A DNA stretch of 64,000 nucleotides from Sphingomonas sp. S2M10 (GTDB lineage Bacteria > Pseudomonadota > Alphaproteobacteria > Sphingomonadales > Sphingomonadaceae), in NCBI RefSeq assembly GCF_012650175.1, contig NZ_JAAILI010000089.1, positions 34,661-98,660 on the forward strand. The letters are read 5' to 3'. This document shows, piece after piece, positions 55,714 through 63,908 of this stretch; position 1 is the stretch's first letter; every line of letters starts with the position of its first letter. The notes below the pieces were generated by a model. The model worked only from the letters and a program-made list of their open reading frames with translations. It was not told the DNA's origin and did not search any database. Position numbers and translations under genes: made by a program.

Positions 55714-56097
55714 TCAGGCCGGCTTGCGGTGCAGCGCGCAGATCTTGTTGCCGGCGGGATCACGCAGATAAGCCAGGTAGAGCGGCCCGAACGTGCCTTC
55801 GCGCCAGCCCGGCGGATTCTCGCAGGCGGTGCCGCCATGAGCAACGCCGGCGGCATGCCAGGCATCCGCCGCCTCGGTGGTCGCCGCCTTGAAGCCGAGC
55901 GTGCCGCCATTGGCATGGCAGGCGGGTTCGCCGTCCAGCGGCTTGGTCAGCATGAACAGGCCGTCCGGGTGCATGTAGATGACGCGACCCTTCGGATCCG
56001 TCCGGCCGGGAGCGATCCCGAGCGCGCCGAGCACCGCGTCGTAGAAGGTCCTGGACGCCTCGATATCATTGGCGCCGAGCATCACGTGACTGAACAT
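55714..56097 (-). CDS. VOC-family (glyoxalase-like) protein
   Basis: A 127-residue protein with two beta-alpha-beta-beta-beta units. FSHVMLGANDIEASRTFYDA is the usual N-terminus with a potential metal-binding His4, and FGPLYLAYLRDPAGNKICAL is the C-terminal module. Its ATG at 56097 is 14 bases after adhC. Its substrate is unknown; in this operon it may act on glutathione adducts or other aldehydes. It resembles lactoylglutathione-lyase-like proteins but is too divergent for that name. Confidence 0.82.
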   Translation of the reverse strand: MFSHVMLGANDIEASRTFYDAVLGALGIAPGRTDPKGRVIYMHPDGLFMLTKPLDGEPACHANGGTLGFKAATTEAADAWHAAGVAHGGTACENPPGWREGTFGPLYLAYLRDPAGNKICALHRKPA

Positions 56098-56111
56098 GAC
56101 TTCCTCTCCTC

Positions 56112-57224
56112 TCAGTAGACGACGACGCTGCGGATGCTCTCGCCCGCATGCATCAGGTCGAAGCCCTTGTTGATCTCCTCCAGCGTCAGCACATGGGTGA
56201 TCATCGGGTCGATCGCGATCTTGCCGTTCATGTACCAGTCGACGATCTTCGGCACGTCGGTCCGGCCCTTGGCGCCGCCGAACGCGGTGCCCTTCCAGAC
56301 GCGGCCGGTGACCAGCTGGAAGGGCCGCGTCGCGATTTCCTTGCCCGCCTCGGCCACGCCGATGATGATCGATTCGCCCCAGCCGCGATGGCAGCATTCG
56401 AGCGCGGTGCGCATCACCTCGGTATTGCCCGTCGCGTCGAAGCTGTAGTCGGCGCCGCCGTCGGTCAGCTCGACCACCTTGGCTACCACTTGTTCGCGCG
56501 ACATGCCCTTGGTGTTGAGGAAATGGGTCATGCCGAACTTGCGGCCCCATGCCTCGCGATCCGGATTGATGTCGATGCCGATGATCTGGCCGGCGCCCGC
56601 CAGCCGGGCGCCCTGGATCACGTTGAGGCCGATGCCGCCCAGGCCGAACACCACGACCGTCTCGCCCACCTGCACCTTGGCGGTGTTGACCACCGCGCCG
56701 ACGCCGGTGGTGACGCCGCAGCCGATATAGCAGCTGGTCTGGAACGGCGCGTCCTCGCGGATCTTCGCCACCGCGATCTCGGGCAGCACGGTGAAGTTCG
56801 AGAAGGTCGAGCAGCCCATGTAATGGAAGATCGGCTGGCCCTTGTAGCTGAACCGGGTGGTGCCGTCCGGCATCAGGCCCTTGCCCTGCGTCGCGCGGAT
56901 CGCGGTGCACAGGTTGGTCTTGCCCGACAGGCACGACTTACACTGGCGGCATTCGGGCGTGTAGAGCGGGATCACGTGATCGCCGGGCTTCACGCTGGTG
57001 ACGCCGGCGCCCACCTCGCGGACGATGCCGGCGCCTTCATGGCCGAGCACCGAGGGGAACAGGCCTTCCGAATCGAGGCCGTCCAGCGTGTAGGCATCGG
57101 TGTGGCACAGGCCCGTGGCCATGATCTCGACCAGCACCTCGCCGGGCTTGGGGCCTTCCAGATCGAGTTCGACGATCTCCAGCGGGTTCTTCGCTTCGAA
57201 AGCGACCGCGGCGCGGGTCTTCAT
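56112..57224 (-). CDS. adhC: S-(hydroxymethyl)glutathione dehydrogenase / class III alcohol dehydrogenase
   Basis: A 370-residue zinc enzyme that oxidises the formaldehyde-glutathione adduct to S-formylglutathione. Catalytic zinc ligands are Cys in MATGLCHTDAYT, GHEGAG and a later Cys in SCYIGCGVTTG. Structural zinc is held by the four cysteines of CRQCKSCLSGKTNLC. The NAD-binding Rossmann motif is VFGLGGIGLNVIQGARLAGA. The ATG at 57224 follows AGGAGAA. It heads the operon VOC-purU-fghA, and glutathione would come from gshA at 4.1 kb. Confidence 0.97.
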   Translation of the reverse strand: MKTRAAVAFEAKNPLEIVELDLEGPKPGEVLVEIMATGLCHTDAYTLDGLDSEGLFPSVLGHEGAGIVREVGAGVTSVKPGDHVIPLYTPECRQCKSCLSGKTNLCTAIRATQGKGLMPDGTTRFSYKGQPIFHYMGCSTFSNFTVLPEIAVAKIREDAPFQTSCYIGCGVTTGVGAVVNTAKVQVGETVVVFGLGGIGLNVIQGARLAGAGQIIGIDINPDREAWGRKFGMTHFLNTKGMSREQVVAKVVELTDGGADYSFDATGNTEVMRTALECCHRGWGESIIIGVAEAGKEIATRPFQLVTGRVWKGTAFGGAKGRTDVPKIVDWYMNGKIAIDPMITHVLTLEEINKGFDLMHAGESIRSVVVY

Positions 57225-57389
57225 GGCCGGTTCTCCTGATGGGCTTGGTTGACGCGCCTGATCCTTCAATCGGTGGCGGGTTGCAACCCGTAGCGGTTCG
57301 TTTCGTTGGCGGCGGGACCCATACGGAAGTCCAGTTGCGCCCGCCTGCCGAATCGCGTTCCAATCGTCCCGCTGTTGGGAGACCTGCCG

Positions 57390-57851
57390 ATGCCACCCCT
57401 CGTTCTTGCCCTGTTGATCGGCGGTGTCGCCGGCCTGCGTTCCATGACCGCGCCGACGGCGATCGCCTGGGCGGCCGCTGCCGGCTGGCTGCCGCTGGCG
57501 GGTAGCTGGCTCGGCTGGATGGAATGGTGGGGAACGCCGTGGATCTTCACCTTGCTGGCGATCGGCGAGCTGGTGGCGGACAAGCTGCCCACCACGCCCA
57601 GCCGCAAGGCGCCGCCGGGCTTTGTCGGACGGCTCCTGTCCGGCGCGCTGTGCGGTGCGGCGATCGGGCTGGCGGCTTCCTCGCTGCCGCTCTGCGTCGC
57701 GGCGGGCGTGCTGGGTGCCGTGCTCGGCACCTATGGCGGTCATGCGGCGCGCATGGCGCTGGGGCGGGCGTTCGGCACCGATCTGCCCGCCGCCCTGGTC
57801 GAGGATCTCGCCGCCATCGGGATCGCGGCGTTCGTGGCGGCATCGCTGTGA
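57390..57851 (+). CDS. DUF4126 membrane protein
   Basis: A 153-residue membrane protein with three or four hydrophobic segments (LVLALLIGGVAGLRSMTAPT opens the protein; later IGLAASSLPLCVAAGVLGAV). The GLRSMTAPTAIAWAA motif matches the uncharacterised DUF4126 family. A conserved acidic ELVADKLP lies in a loop. The ATG at 57390 follows GGGAGA. Its stop overlaps the GTG start of the flavoprotein gene (GTGA), so the two are translationally coupled. Confidence 0.8.
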   Translation: MPPLVLALLIGGVAGLRSMTAPTAIAWAAAAGWLPLAGSWLGWMEWWGTPWIFTLLAIGELVADKLPTTPSRKAPPGFVGRLLSGALCGAAIGLAASSLPLCVAAGVLGAVLGTYGGHAARMALGRAFGTDLPAALVEDLAAIGIAAFVAASL

Positions 57852-59224
57852 GCCGCCGCTTCGACGCGATCGTGATCGGTGCAGGGCAGGCCGGAACGCC
57901 GCTCGCCGGGCGGCTGAGCGATGCCGGCATGTCGGTGGCGCTGGTCGAGCGGCATCTGCTCGGCGGCACCTGCGTCAATACCGGCTGCAAGCCGACCAAG
58001 ACGCTGGTCGCCAGCGCCTATGCGGCGCACATGGCAAGGCGGGCGGCCGATTTCGGTGTGACCATCCAAGGCGAGGTGGGCATCGATTTCGCCAAGGTGC
58101 GGGCGCGGGCGGACAAGATCTCCGCCGACTCGCGCGCCTCGCTGCAAGGCTGGATCGACGGCATGGCGCATTGCACGCTGTTCTTCGGCCAGGCCAGGTT
58201 CGAATCGCCGCACCGGGTGCGCGTCGGCGACGAGGTGCTGGAGGCCGATCGCATCTTCCTCAATGTCGGCGGCCGCGCGCTGGTCCCGGACATGCCGGGG
58301 GTGGAGGAGGTGCCCTTCCTCACCAACAGCACGATCCTCAAGCTCGATGCGGTGCCGCGCCATCTGGTGGTGGTGGGCGGCAGCTATATCGGGCTGGAGT
58401 TCGGCCAGATGTTCCGCCGCTTCGGCGCCGAGGTGACGATCGTCGAGAAGGGCCCCACGCTGATCGGCCGCGAGGATCCGGAGATTTCGGACGCGGTGCG
58501 CGACATCCTGGAAGCCGAAGGCATCGCGGTGCGCACCGGCGCCGAATGCATCCGCTTCGCGGCCCAGGGAGAGGACGTGCTGGTCGGCGTCGACTGCCAG
58601 GAGGGCAGCCCCGAGGTGCTCGGCAGCCATGTGCTGCTCGCGGTAGGGCGCGTGCCCAACACCGACGATCTCGGGCTGGACGCGGCGGGCGTGCAAACCG
58701 ATGCGCGCGGCTATGTCCAGGTCGACGATCGGCTGCGCACCAATGTCGCGCACATCTGGGCAATGGGCGACTGCAACGGTCGCGGCGCCTTCACCCACAC
58801 CGCCTATAACGATTTCGAGATCGTCGCCGACAATCTCCTCGACGGCACCGACCGCAAGGTGACCGACCGCATTCCCGCCTATGCGCTCTATATCGATCCG
58901 CCGCTCGGCCGCGTCGGCATGGGCGAGGCGGAGGCGAAGAAAGCGGGCCACAAGATCGAGGTCGGCAACCGGCCGATGACGCGGGTGGGCCGCGCGGTGG
59001 AGAAGGACGAGACGCTCGGTTTCATGAAGCTGGTCAGCGATGCGGACAGCGGCAGGATCCTGGGCGGCGCGATCCTCGGCACCGGCGGCGACGAGGCGAT
59101 CCACGGCGTGCTCGACCTGATGGTCAAGCAAGGCACCGCCACCGACCTGGCGCACGCGGTGCATATCCACCCGACCGTCTCCGAGCTATTGCCGACCATC
59201 GCCGGCGAGCGGAAGCCGGCCTGA
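57848..59224 (+). CDS. Class I pyridine nucleotide-disulfide reductase (MerA-like FAD enzyme)
   Basis: A 458-residue flavoprotein. The FAD-binding start is FDAIVIGAGQAGTPLAGRLS, the redox disulfide is in GGTCVNTGCKPTKTLVAS, the NAD(P)H-binding fold is HLVVVGGSYIGLEFGQMFRR, and the C-terminal dimer domain has HIHPTVSELLPT. It lacks the N-terminal metal-binding domain and the C-terminal cysteine pair of true mercuric reductases, so mercury reduction is unlikely. It is probably a thiol-disulfide or quinone-type oxidoreductase. The GTG start overlaps the DUF4126 stop, and a Moco gene follows after 15 bases. Confidence 0.85.
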   Translation: MSRRFDAIVIGAGQAGTPLAGRLSDAGMSVALVERHLLGGTCVNTGCKPTKTLVASAYAAHMARRAADFGVTIQGEVGIDFAKVRARADKISADSRASLQGWIDGMAHCTLFFGQARFESPHRVRVGDEVLEADRIFLNVGGRALVPDMPGVEEVPFLTNSTILKLDAVPRHLVVVGGSYIGLEFGQMFRRFGAEVTIVEKGPTLIGREDPEISDAVRDILEAEGIAVRTGAECIRFAAQGEDVLVGVDCQEGSPEVLGSHVLLAVGRVPNTDDLGLDAAGVQTDARGYVQVDDRLRTNVAHIWAMGDCNGRGAFTHTAYNDFEIVADNLLDGTDRKVTDRIPAYALYIDPPLGRVGMGEAEAKKAGHKIEVGNRPMTRVGRAVEKDETLGFMKLVSDADSGRILGGAILGTGGDEAIHGVLDLMVKQGTATDLAHAVHIHPTVSELLPTIAGERKPA

Positions 59225-59239
59225 CGAGGGAAGCGCCCG

Positions 59240-59884
59240 ATGGACGAGGACAGCAAGCTCACCCGATCCAAGCGCGCCTGGGCCGAGGCGGGCAAGTTCC
59301 TGACCGGCCGCACGTCGCGCCCCGAGGCGGAGCGGCTGCCGCCGGGCCAGCATCTCGTCACCACCTGGCCGGTGCTCGATCTCGGCCGCCAGCCCGAGGT
59401 GCGGCCCGAGCGCTGGCGGCTGACCATCGACGGCATGGTTGCCCGGCCGCTGACGCTCGACTGGCCGGCCTTCGAGGCGCTCGCCACCGACGAGCGGGTC
59501 AGCGACATCCACTGCGTCACCAGCTGGTCGCGCTACGACAATCGCTGGGCGGGCGTGGCGACGGCGCGGCTGCTGGAGATGGTCGAGCCGCGCGACGAGG
59601 CCGAGGCCGTGATGCTCCACGGCTATGACGGCTATACCACCAACCTGCTGCTCGCCGATTTCGCCGCCCCCGACGCGCTGATCGCGCATCGCTGGGAGGG
59701 CAAGCCGCTCCACCGCGACCATGGCGGCCCGGCGCGGCTGGTGGTGCCGCATCTATATTTCTGGAAGAGCGCGAAGTGGATTTCGCGCATCGAGCTGATC
59801 GGCCGCGACCGGCCGGGATTCTGGGAAGTCAACGGCTATCACCTGCGCGGCGATCCTTGGGCCGAGGAACGCTATTCGCGCTGA
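59240..59884 (+). CDS. Sulfite-oxidase-like molybdopterin enzyme
   Basis: A 214-residue protein with the oxidoreductase molybdopterin domain. WPVLDLGRQPEVRPERWRLT and TIDGMVARPLTLDWPAFEAL begin the fold, Cys102 in DIHCVTSWSRYD is the molybdenum ligand, and HDGYTTNLLLADF-like text (HGYDGYTTNLLLADFA) and PLHRDHGGPARLVVPHLYFW follow. There is no signal peptide or Tat motif, so it is cytoplasmic, unlike the periplasmic MsrP. It lacks the dimer domain of full sulfite oxidases. It follows the flavoprotein gene, which could feed it electrons. Confidence 0.85.
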   Translation: MDEDSKLTRSKRAWAEAGKFLTGRTSRPEAERLPPGQHLVTTWPVLDLGRQPEVRPERWRLTIDGMVARPLTLDWPAFEALATDERVSDIHCVTSWSRYDNRWAGVATARLLEMVEPRDEAEAVMLHGYDGYTTNLLLADFAAPDALIAHRWEGKPLHRDHGGPARLVVPHLYFWKSAKWISRIELIGRDRPGFWEVNGYHLRGDPWAEERYSR

Positions 59885-59895
59885 GCCGAGCGCCA

Positions 59896-59903
59896 ATACG
59901 TAG
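59896..59903 (+). promoter_or_regulatory. FixJ-box-like sequence before the fixLJ operon
   Basis: ATACGTAG differs at one base from the rhizobial FixJ site GTAMGTAG. It lies about 115 bases before the degenerate receiver gene, which suggests self-regulation by FixJ. Confidence 0.4.
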
Positions 59904-60018
59904 CTATCCGCATGACGCTGCAGATGCGGGCTGCATAGTTTGGCCCCATGCGTTCCAGCGTCTGCCTTTCGTGCCCCTTCCTGCCGCCTTTGGTGCGCGC
60001 ATGAAGGAGGGCGTACCC

Positions 60019-60381
60019 ATGCCGAGCCGCGCCCCGCGCGAGCGCGTGCTGCTGGTCGATTCGCAGGACGATTCGCGCCGCGCGCTGCAATTGCTGCTCC
60101 AGGGCTGCGGGATGGAGGTGCGCGCCTTCGCCTCCGCCGCCGCCGCGATGGCGGAGGCGACGCTCGAGCAGATCCGCACGCTGCTGATCGCGCGCGAACT
60201 GTCCGACGGCGATGCCATCCATCTGCTCCGTCAACTGGCGCTGCGCGGCTGGAAGGGGCGGGCGATCCTGATCGGCCAGAGCCATGCCGAGCTCGACGAC
60301 GAGGCCCGCGCGGCCGGGTTCGCGCAGGTGGTGAAGAAGCCGGTCGGCCGGCTCGAACTGCTCGGCGCCCTCGCGCGATGA
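60019..60381 (+). CDS. Degenerate receiver-domain protein
   Basis: A 120-residue CheY-like domain standing alone; the ATG at 60019 follows AAGGAGG. The N-terminal acidic site (VLLVDSQDDSRRAL) and the C-terminal Lys (VVKKPVGR) are kept, but the segment TLLIARELSDGDA has Ala58 at the position of the phosphoacceptor Asp. It therefore should not be phosphorylated in the usual way. Its stop overlaps the fixL start (ATGA), so it is made with the kinase and may modulate FixL or FixJ by binding, as single-domain antagonists do. Confidence 0.75.
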   Translation: MPSRAPRERVLLVDSQDDSRRALQLLLQGCGMEVRAFASAAAAMAEATLEQIRTLLIARELSDGDAIHLLRQLALRGWKGRAILIGQSHAELDDEARAAGFAQVVKKPVGRLELLGALAR

Positions 60382-62147
60382 ACTTCCCGCTGCCGCCGTT
60401 CGACGTGCCGGCGCCGGTGACGCTGGGCGATCGGCTGCGGCGGCGCATCCCCGAAGCGATGGCGACGCTGCTGCTGCTTGTCTCCGGCCTCGCGCTGGCG
60501 CCCTTGGTATCGCGCGGCGAGCGCTATGTGCTGGTCGGCGTGCTGCTGGCCTGGGCCGCAGCGATCCTGCTGCTCGCCTCGTACAGTCGCGCGCTGCGCC
60601 GCCGCCTGCGTGCCGAGGAGGCCGATGCCCGAAGACGTGCCGATCGCGCCGACGAACTCGCCGCCGAGCTCAACCTGCTGATCGACGGTGCGGTCGGCTA
60701 TGCGATCTACACCGTCGATCCCAAGGGCCGCGTGTCCTTCTGGAACGAAGGCGCCGAGCGGTTGAAGGGCTGGCGCGAGGACGAGGTGCTCGGCCGCGAC
60801 ATGCGCCTGTTCTACCCGGCCTCGGCCGTGACGGCGGGCAAGCCGCGCGCCGATCTCGACGCGGCGCTGCGCGACGGCAAGCTGGAGGAAGAGGACTGGC
60901 GGCTGCGCAAGGACGGCAGCGAGTTCCTCGCCCAGGTGCTGATCACGCCCTTGCGCGGCCCCGACGGGCGGCTGCGCGGCTTCGGCAAGGTGATCCGCGA
61001 CATCACCGAGCAGCGCGCCAGCGAGCGCCAGGCGACCGCCGCCGCCAACCATCTCCGCTCGATCCTGGCGACCGTGCTCGACGCGATGGTGATCATCGAC
61101 GAGCGCGGCAACATCGTCTCGTTCAGCGCCGCCGCCGAGCGGATGTTCGGCTATGCCGAGGACGAGGTGGTGGGCGCGAATGTCAGCCTGCTGATGCCGA
61201 CGGGCGACGGCCGGCAGCATGACGGCTATATCCGCCGCTATCTCGACACCGGCGAGCGGCGGATCATCGGCACCGGCCGCATGGTCACCGGGCGGCGGCG
61301 CGACGGATCGACCTTCCCGATCGAGCTGTCGGTCGGCGAGGCGATGACCGAAGGCGAGCGCGTCTTCACCGGCTTCATCCGCGATCTCAGCGACAAGCAG
61401 CGCGCCGAGCAGCGGATCGAGGAACTACGCTCGGGGCTGATCCACGCCGCGCGGGTGAGTGCGATGGGGACGATGGCCTCGACGCTGGCGCACGAGCTCA
61501 ACCAGCCGATCACGGCGGTGGTGAATTACGTGCGCGGCGTATCGAACCTGCTCGACGCGGGCGACCCGGAGGATCTGCCTATGATCCGCGAGGCGCTCGA
61601 CGATACCGCGCAGGAGGCGCTTCGGGCGGGCACCATCGTCCGGCGCCTCCGCGAGTTCGTCGCGCGCGGCGAGGTGGAGAAGAGCGTCGAGCACGTCCCC
61701 GATCTCGTCGACGAAGCCTGCAAGCTGGCGCTGATCGGCGCGCGCGAGAAGGGCGTCGTCGCGGCGTTCCGGTTCGATCCCGCCGCCGGGCCGGTGCTGG
61801 TCGACCGTATCCAGATCCAGCAGGTGCTGATCAACCTGATGCGCAATGCGATCGAGGCGATGGCGGGGGTGGCGGAGCGGCGGCTGACGGTTCTCAGCCG
61901 GATCGAATCGCCCGGCTTCGTCCGCGTGACGGTGGCGGATAGCGGCCCCGGCGTGGCAGCCGAGGTGGCGGAGGACCTGTTCCGCGCCTTCCACAGCACC
62001 AAGGCCGACGGGATGGGCCTCGGCCTGTCGATCTGCCGCACCATCGTCGAGGCCAATGGCGGCCGCATCTGGCTGGAGCCGCGCGCCGGCGGCGGCAGCG
62101 CCTTTCACTTCACCCTCGTCCATGTAGAAGAAGGAACGCCCTCGTGA
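60378..62147 (+). CDS. fixL: Oxygen-sensing PAS histidine kinase FixL
   Basis: A 589-residue kinase. Two hydrophobic segments lie at residues 28-43 and 51-67. PAS1 spans about 95-215 and PAS2 about 225-345. PAS2 has the heme-pocket residues of rhizobial FixL: His281 (proximal ligand, H200 in Bradyrhizobium), Arg287 (R206) and Arg301 (R220); the H214 position is Arg295. The H-box is STLAHELNQPITAV with His372, and the ATP site has NLMRNAIEAMAGV, DSGPGVA and GMGLGLSICRTI. It should inactivate when O2 binds heme and phosphorylate FixJ at low O2. Its stop overlaps fixJ (GTGA). Confidence 0.9.
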   Translation: MNFPLPPFDVPAPVTLGDRLRRRIPEAMATLLLLVSGLALAPLVSRGERYVLVGVLLAWAAAILLLASYSRALRRRLRAEEADARRRADRADELAAELNLLIDGAVGYAIYTVDPKGRVSFWNEGAERLKGWREDEVLGRDMRLFYPASAVTAGKPRADLDAALRDGKLEEEDWRLRKDGSEFLAQVLITPLRGPDGRLRGFGKVIRDITEQRASERQATAAANHLRSILATVLDAMVIIDERGNIVSFSAAAERMFGYAEDEVVGANVSLLMPTGDGRQHDGYIRRYLDTGERRIIGTGRMVTGRRRDGSTFPIELSVGEAMTEGERVFTGFIRDLSDKQRAEQRIEELRSGLIHAARVSAMGTMASTLAHELNQPITAVVNYVRGVSNLLDAGDPEDLPMIREALDDTAQEALRAGTIVRRLREFVARGEVEKSVEHVPDLVDEACKLALIGAREKGVVAAFRFDPAAGPVLVDRIQIQQVLINLMRNAIEAMAGVAERRLTVLSRIESPGFVRVTVADSGPGVAAEVAEDLFRAFHSTKADGMGLGLSICRTIVEANGGRIWLEPRAGGGSAFHFTLVHVEEGTPS

Positions 62148-62761
62148 CCGACAAGCGCCTCGTCCATATCGTCGACGACGAGGATGGCGTCCGCCGCTCC
62201 GCCAGCTTCATGCTCAAGACCCATGGCTTCGCCGTGCAGACCTGGCCTTCGGGCATCGCCTTCCTCAAGGAAGCGCGGCATGTCGAAGCCGGCTGCGTGC
62301 TGCTCGACGTGCGCATGCCGGAAATGGACGGGCTGGCGGTGCAGCAGGAACTCCACGCCCGCGGCATCGCGCTGCCGGTGATCGTGCTGACGGGTCATGG
62401 TGATGTGTCGCTGGCGGTGAAGGCGATGAAGGCCGGCGCGGTCGACTTCCTTGAAAAGCCGATGGAGAGCCGCGCGCTGATCGACGCGATCCACCGCGGC
62501 TTCGAGCGGCTGGAGGCGGCCGAGGACGTCAAGGCACGCGCCGCGGACGCCGAGACGCTGCTCGGCGCGCTCACCGTGCGCGAGCGTGAGGTGCTGGAAG
62601 GGCTGGCCCAGGGCTACCCCAACAAGACCATCGCTTATGACCTCGGCATCTCGGCGCGCACGGTGGAGGTGCATCGCGCCAACGTGATGGCGAAGCTGGG
62701 GGCGAAGAGCCTGTCCGAGGCGCTCAGAATCGCGTTCGCGGCGGGATTGGGTGCAGGCTAA
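62144..62761 (+). CDS. fixJ: Response regulator FixJ
   Basis: A 205-residue regulator. The receiver has HIVDDEDGVRRSA, phosphoacceptor Asp55 in CVLLDVRMPEMDG, VIVLTGHGDVSLAVKAM and the Lys in DFLEKPME. The C-terminal LuxR-type helix-turn-helix reads LTVREREVLEGLAQGYPNKT, then DLGISARTVEVHRANVMAKL. The GTG start overlaps the fixL stop. This is the FixJ/NarL type that activates fixK and microaerobic respiration genes; no nif or fixN genes are in the window, so the targets are elsewhere. Confidence 0.93.
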   Translation: MTDKRLVHIVDDEDGVRRSASFMLKTHGFAVQTWPSGIAFLKEARHVEAGCVLLDVRMPEMDGLAVQQELHARGIALPVIVLTGHGDVSLAVKAMKAGAVDFLEKPMESRALIDAIHRGFERLEAAEDVKARAADAETLLGALTVREREVLEGLAQGYPNKTIAYDLGISARTVEVHRANVMAKLGAKSLSEALRIAFAAGLGAG

Positions 62762-62857
62762 ACGATCGCAGTACCGTGCATTCTCGCAGGTCTTGCGGTA
62801 TAAGACGTGGGACTCGGGGGAGTGCGGGATCGACCTTGCTGACAGGGAGCGGGAACG

Positions 62858-63076
62858 ATGACGATGCAACAGGAACCCACGCTCGCCATGGGCATGCTGC
62901 CCGAGGCGGAAGAGAGCATCCGGGCCTGGTCTTCCGGCCTGTTCACGGCCTGGTGCGATGCGGTGGTGACGCCGTGGAACCTCGTGCCGGAGCCGACCGC
63001 CCACTCGCAGGACACCGGCGAGCGGCTGTCGATCCCAGAAGCGCTGGAGAGCGGGGCGCTGTCGCTGTTCGCGTGA
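62858..63076 (+). CDS. Small hypothetical protein downstream of fixJ
   Basis: A 72-residue protein I do not recognise. The ATG follows GGGAGCGGGA, a fair ribosome site. It has no signal peptide or membrane helix; FTAWCDAVVTPWNLVPEP is the most distinctive stretch. It lies 96 bases after fixJ on the same strand and could share its transcript or have its own promoter. Confidence 0.45.
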   Translation: MTMQQEPTLAMGMLPEAEESIRAWSSGLFTAWCDAVVTPWNLVPEPTAHSQDTGERLSIPEALESGALSLFA

Positions 63077-63338
63077 AGCGGGGTGACCGGGCCCCCTGCG
63101 TGCTGAGCGGGTCCAGGGTCAGGAGCCTACTGCTCAAGACAACAGCAGGGGAGCGCCGCGCTCGGAAGATGGCTCTGCGGAGACCGTGCTGCTAAGCTGT
63201 TTTCGCACTTCAAATGGAAAGCTCAGCTGCACGGCTTCGACGCCCCCGGGCCTCGCTACGCCTTCGGCGTGGAGTTGCCGGCTAATTGGTCTGGTCGCGC
63301 CCAAATTCAGCCACAGCGGCCGAGCTCAGCGACCGTCG
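63077..63338. other. 262-base stretch without a supported gene
   Basis: The base composition becomes less GC-rich here than in the fixLJ operon. Reading frames on both strands look like chance. The stop of the minus-strand gene at 63339 marks its right edge. Confidence 0.5.
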
Positions 63339-63755
63339 TCAATCGGCTTGGACCGGCGGTTGGCGCCCTGCAGGCAGCGTGATGCCAAGCGAGGCGGCGC
63401 ACCATCGGATCGCTCGCCAGTGGGCTTCGGACAAACCTCCTCGTTGCCGACGGATTCGGCACACCGACCGCTTGTCTGGCGCAAAATATACCACAACTTC
63501 TCGACCATCCGCAGCATGTCGCGCTCGCCATTTAAAACGACTGCTAGGGTACGAGCTTGTTGGATCCTGAGAACTCCAGGACGTTAGATTCTCCGCTTCC
63601 ACCAAAGCGTCGGCAAAGGCTTCGGCCTTGATTGTTGCTTGGCGCATAATCTGCTCAGCTATTATGCCTTCACGAGCTGCGGCGGAGTCGTCAAATTTAG
63701 CAATTACCTTCGCGTCCACCGCTGCGACGGAAAGCATGATAGCGCTAACAATCAT
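63339..63755 (-). CDS. Hypothetical exported protein, possible foreign origin
   Basis: A 138-residue protein I do not recognise. GGAG eight bases before the ATG supports the start at 63755. The first 15 residues (MIVSAIMLSVAAVDA) could be a short signal or anchor, followed by a helical part (AAAREGIIAEQIMRQATIKA) and a basic C-terminal domain (YFAPDKRSVCRIRRQRGGL, WRAIRWCAASLGI). Its codon use is less GC-biased than the operon before it, suggesting recent acquisition. A frame on the opposite strand (63186-63587) was judged less likely. Confidence 0.5.
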   Translation of the reverse strand: MIVSAIMLSVAAVDAKVIAKFDDSAAAREGIIAEQIMRQATIKAEAFADALVEAENLTSWSSQDPTSSYPSSRFKWRARHAADGREVVVYFAPDKRSVCRIRRQRGGLSEAHWRAIRWCAASLGITLPAGRQPPVQAD

Positions 63756-63891
63756 TCACGATCTCCGTGCAGCAAATCGAAGACCTCCCGGCGGAGCGTC
63801 TATTCTTTGCCCAACGGATGTAGCCCGCGCCTGTCCAGATAACATGCAGGAACGATCTGCTCCACGTGCTTTCTGTAGCTTTCAGCGGTAA

Positions 63892-63908
63892 ATGTCACGA
63901 AGTGACAT
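63892..63908. promoter_or_regulatory. Operator-like palindrome
   Basis: ATGTCAC GAA GTGACAT is a perfect inverted repeat with seven-base arms and a three-base centre. It lies upstream of the minus-strand gene at 63339-63755 and near the window end, so it may control that gene or one beyond the window. Confidence 0.5.

Noticed and set aside
57848..59224. Mercuric reductase MerA
   Set aside because: The N-terminal metal-binding domain and the C-terminal cysteine pair needed for mercury are absent, and no other mer gene is near.
63186..63587. A 133-residue plus-strand frame
   Set aside because: Chance-like composition and no good ribosome site; the minus-strand gene at 63339-63755 has GGAG before its ATG.
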